Shown here: positions 61,240-64,000 of the stretch, piece after piece
How the letters are laid out: each line of letters opens with the position of its first letter
Numbering within the stretch: position 1 is the first letter of the stretch
Assembly: GCA_028641055.1 (NCBI GenBank)
Contig: CM054061.1
Span: forward strand, 115,762,019-115,826,018
From: Alopecurus myosuroides
Taxonomy: Eukaryota; Streptophyta; Magnoliopsida; Poales; Poaceae
Length of the DNA stretch: 64,000 nt
Direction of reading: 5' to 3'
Program-made: the position numbers and the translations under genes
The notes under the pieces: generated by a model
Seen by the model: only the letters and a program-made list of their open reading frames with translations
What the model was told of the DNA's origin: nothing
The model's database searches: none

Positions 61240-61915
61240 TTAATTAAAACAATGACCTATGAAGCAAAGCCGTAAAGTGGAGAATTTTGACATATGCAAA
61301 GACACTAAGAACAGTAGCATAACGTATTTACGTCCCAAACTCACAGTAGCTTATATGAGAAGGGGGGGAAATTAGAATGCATGGAGCATACAGGCATGAC
61401 TGATCCATTGCACAATTCAGAGTAAAGGTTCTCTCAACATGTCAATACCAAGGATTAAGCTAAACTTCAGACTGAATAAAGATGCAAGAACACATGGTTT
61501 AAGCTTACAGCACCATTCAGTTAAAAAAAAGAGTTCTCAAGTTAAATTAAGATATCCAGGTTCTAGAATGGAACCTAGTAGTTGATAATAACTTCTAAAA
61601 GCTACTGGCACATTCAAAATTAAAACAACATAATGCTGTTGTTGACTGTCGATCCATTCAGAAGTGCTGACAGACTCTAGCTGTCCTACTCTAGCTGTCC
61701 TACTGAAACTCAAGAGGTGAAACAAGCAAAGCCAAAATATTTAAATATGTTCGCCAGATTTTTCCCAAATTGCCATTGATAAAGTGCACGAGCAAATTCT
61801 AACAAACCCAGACTTCTCGTAGCATTCCCCCAAAACGGGAGTTCACAAAACTACCACCACAATTTCCTAGTCCTCCAAAACAACTCCTCTCTTACAATTC
61901 TGAGAAACCTTAGGA
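61240..61915 (-). repeat. Duplicated 3' flank of the DUF1618 gene, copy 2
   Basis: Homologous to 45632-46345. The copy contains a local duplication CTCTAGCTGTCCTA near 61675-61702. Confidence 0.75.
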
Positions 61916-61996
61916 AAGGACTATGATGAATAATAATATGATACAAGGAGAGATAAGTCACAAAAAAATACCAAAATCAGAATTAGCTGGTACACT

Positions 61997-64000
61997 TCAT
62001 TTCATCAGCTCTACTTCTACACGCAGAGTGTCCTTTCTGTCTGTATCTGGCAAAACCTCCCTTTTGGCAGTAGTTTTCTTGCTCCAACCTTCAACCATGC
62101 AAAGAAAGAACTTAGACAATCATAAAAGGCAAATGTTTTTGTCTGCATAGCATACATGACATGGCTTGAAATGGCATACCCAATTGAGACATCGGACAAG
62201 AGTACTGAGTTGATATGCCTTTACAATAATTAGATGAATGAAATGCAATACTATAGAGTGATAGATATTGGAATATCCAATCAAATCAATAGTAACAAAA
62301 AACACCATGTCCCTAGGTTGTCCTAGTAAGAACACATGTGCAGTGATATGAATCTGATATGAAGGATACATCATTACACTGGTATATATATTTAACAAAA
62401 ACAAAATATATAGAGCCTACACTGAAATGAGAATAGAAGGTGGCATACGAGCTCCAAGAAGTGGCATTAAAAGGGGAGGAGTGTCACGGCAAGATTACAT
62501 TCCCAGTAGCAATGGTTGAGGAAGCATGTCCATATTGTGTATGTGTATGGGTGGAAGGCAGTGCATATTGGAAGAATTTTTCAATTATCTTAACATGGAC
62601 ATAAATTTGATGCTTGCCTACTTGGCATTTGGCAATACATAATGGAGCTATTGGCATAGGATGCAGAAGGTACAACAACTCAATGAAGTATCTTTACGTG
62701 CATATGCAACGTTCATATGCTGATAGTTCTCCCATATATATACACCCTCCGTCTCATATTAACTGTCGCAAAAACTCTTAAAAACGGATGTATCTAGCAC
62801 TTAAATACATCTAGATACATTCGCTTTTGCAACAATTAGTATGAGATGGAGGGAGTACATAAAAGTAGTAACAAGAATAGGCCATCACAAATGACATATA
62901 CCGTGGCGGACACTAGGACGGTACATGGCCCATTCTGGTAGGGTTTTAAGGGCAGGTGAAACAGAAAATTGTGACAAAGAGATTAGAATTAACCACCTTA
63001 GTCTTTCACTTGGCTCTACTCCTACAGCTTATTGTTCCTACCTTGGCTGCACTTCCTTTTGTATCTAGCAGTGGTAATCCGCGAGGCTCAAAGTACGATT
63101 ACTCTCCCCAAATTCACCTCAATTTCACACGAAATTCTAGCACAATTTGTATACAGACGACCCTACAATCTACACAAGCCTCCAAGCACATCATTTTATA
63201 AGGCAGGTTAAAAAGAAATGTATCCAATCTAACAATTGTATAGTGCAGATGACTCAAACAAGCAACACAAAGAAATGTGGAAGTTACCTGCTGCATAAGG
63301 AATTTGGCTTGTTTCCAGCCAAGTTGGGAGCACACATGGTAGGAGGGGGAAATCAGGTACAGCGAGACGAGAACTCCCAGTAATTTTCTCCTTAACCATG
63401 TCCACACCGACAAGTTGGTTGCCGCAGACAAGGTACACCACATTGGCGTTCAGTGGGTCAATGGCCCCAATCGCCGGCATCTCCTTCAAGGGTGCAAACT
63501 GACTGTCCAGCCAAATGTGGATAAATGACACCTCGTGCTCCAGCGTCCAGGAGCTGCCCCCATCGTCGAGCGAGAAGGAACTGATCACATAGGGCTTCTC
63601 CTTGGACACCTCGACGTACCGCATCTTCCCCTCGCTGACCCCCATGCGCCGGTATCTGCCAAGGTTCCTCACTAACACCATGCCCTCCAGATCAGGCAGC
63701 ACGCTCCCTCTTGGCAGCTCGGTGAAGCAGAGCTCCGGCCGGTCGCTGAGCGGATCCACCGAGATGGCACCCCAGCTCTCGTCGATCCACCACAGCCGGT
63801 CGCGGAAAGCCACCACGGCGGTGTCGATGAGCATACGCCGCCCAGCCGGCAAAGGGGATGGCAAGCCCACCAACTTGTCCCACTCCCCTGTCTCCGAGAG
63901 AAACCGCCGCATGACAAAGCCCCCCTCCTCCTCGCCCCTGTCTCGGAGAGAAAACATCTCGGCTACTGCATACCTGCAAGGCGGTCCTTGCCCTCCTTTA
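61997..64000 (-). CDS. DUF1618 protein, second paralogue (5' end outside the window)
   Basis: Exon 1 is open from the window edge (64000) to 63288, ending in CAG|GTAACT. It aligns throughout with the first gene: YAVAEM, MRRFLSETGEWDKL, RLWWIDESWGAISVDPLSD, RYRRMGVSEGKMRYVEV and TWLETSQIPYAAG. The proposed last exon is 62088-61997 (acceptor GTTGAAG|GT, same phase 1), giving GWSKKTTAKREVLPDTDRKD and about ten more residues before TGA; it is inferred from splice sites and frame, so it is less certain. This C-terminus is unrelated to that of the first gene. Function unknown beyond the family. The N-terminal half lies beyond the window. Confidence 0.75.
62743..62855. mobile_element. Stowaway MITE (113 bp) in the intron
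   Basis: Inverted ends CACCCTCCGTCTCATATTAA and (inverted) CTCCCTCCATCTCATACTAA, flanked by TA on both sides (62741-62742, 62856-62857). Inner segments with TCTAGATGTATT pair as well. Confidence 0.9.

Noticed and set aside
1..64000. CRISPR arrays, operons, rRNA genes or bacterial features
   Set aside because: None seen; introns, LTR elements and grass gene families show this is plant nuclear DNA.

Overview
This window is nuclear DNA of a grass of the wheat/barley tribe (Triticeae). Most of it is nested LTR retrotransposons with very long LTRs. Several Stowaway, Tourist and Mutator-type DNA elements are present, genes carry introns with plant GT-AG sites, and two host genes encode DUF1618 proteins, a family greatly expanded in grasses. 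The species cannot be fixed from the sequence alone.

Left part, 1-45.5 kb, is a transposon landfill. (a) 1-10436 is a minus-strand LTR retrotransposon with 4.7 kb LTRs, an internal region with only a broken gag-like gene (five zinc knuckles) and no pol; it is LARD-like. (b) 10437-12435 ends in a broken Copia-type gag, interrupted at 12436 by an LTR fragment of a family starting TGATACG. (c) About 15-32.8 kb is one long LTR starting TGTCACACCCC (minus strand). It is split by a solo LTR (18269-19835, TSD GTCAC) and by a complete element (21130-31275, TSD GGGTG), whose own 5' LTR is split by another solo LTR (26235-29810, TSD GGAAG). (d) 32.8-36.5 kb is a plus-strand member of the TGATACG group. 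(e) 37256-44490 is a minus-strand element with TSD GTACT and a truncated 5' LTR.

Right part, 45.6-64 kb, is the genic island. Two tandem DUF1618 paralogues lie on the minus strand: one complete (two exons, 50380 to 46805) and one cut by the window end (64000 to 61997). Their downstream regions are homologous (45.6-46.3 kb and 61.2-61.9 kb). The complete gene has a TRIM-like mini-retrotransposon in its intron, and the second has a Stowaway MITE.

Between the two genes is the most interesting object: an apparently intact 8354-bp Mutator-like element (52256-60609) with terminal inverted repeats of more than 100 bp and a perfect 9-bp target duplication (GTTTTCCTC). It carries two convergent, open genes: a MURA-type transposase on + and an eight-exon plant mobile domain (PMD) gene on -. 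My exon model joins to an uninterrupted 664-residue frame. In the gap between the two 3' ends lies a hairpin with 51-bp arms (50 of 51 paired, 9-nt loop). A palindromic unit built on TGTAGCGCC...GGCGCTACA recurs at both element ends and around the hairpin. This suggests a two-gene transposon with a built-in source of double-stranded RNA or transposase/PMD binding sites; that role is inference. Just left of it is a stack of nested DNA elements (50773-52089).
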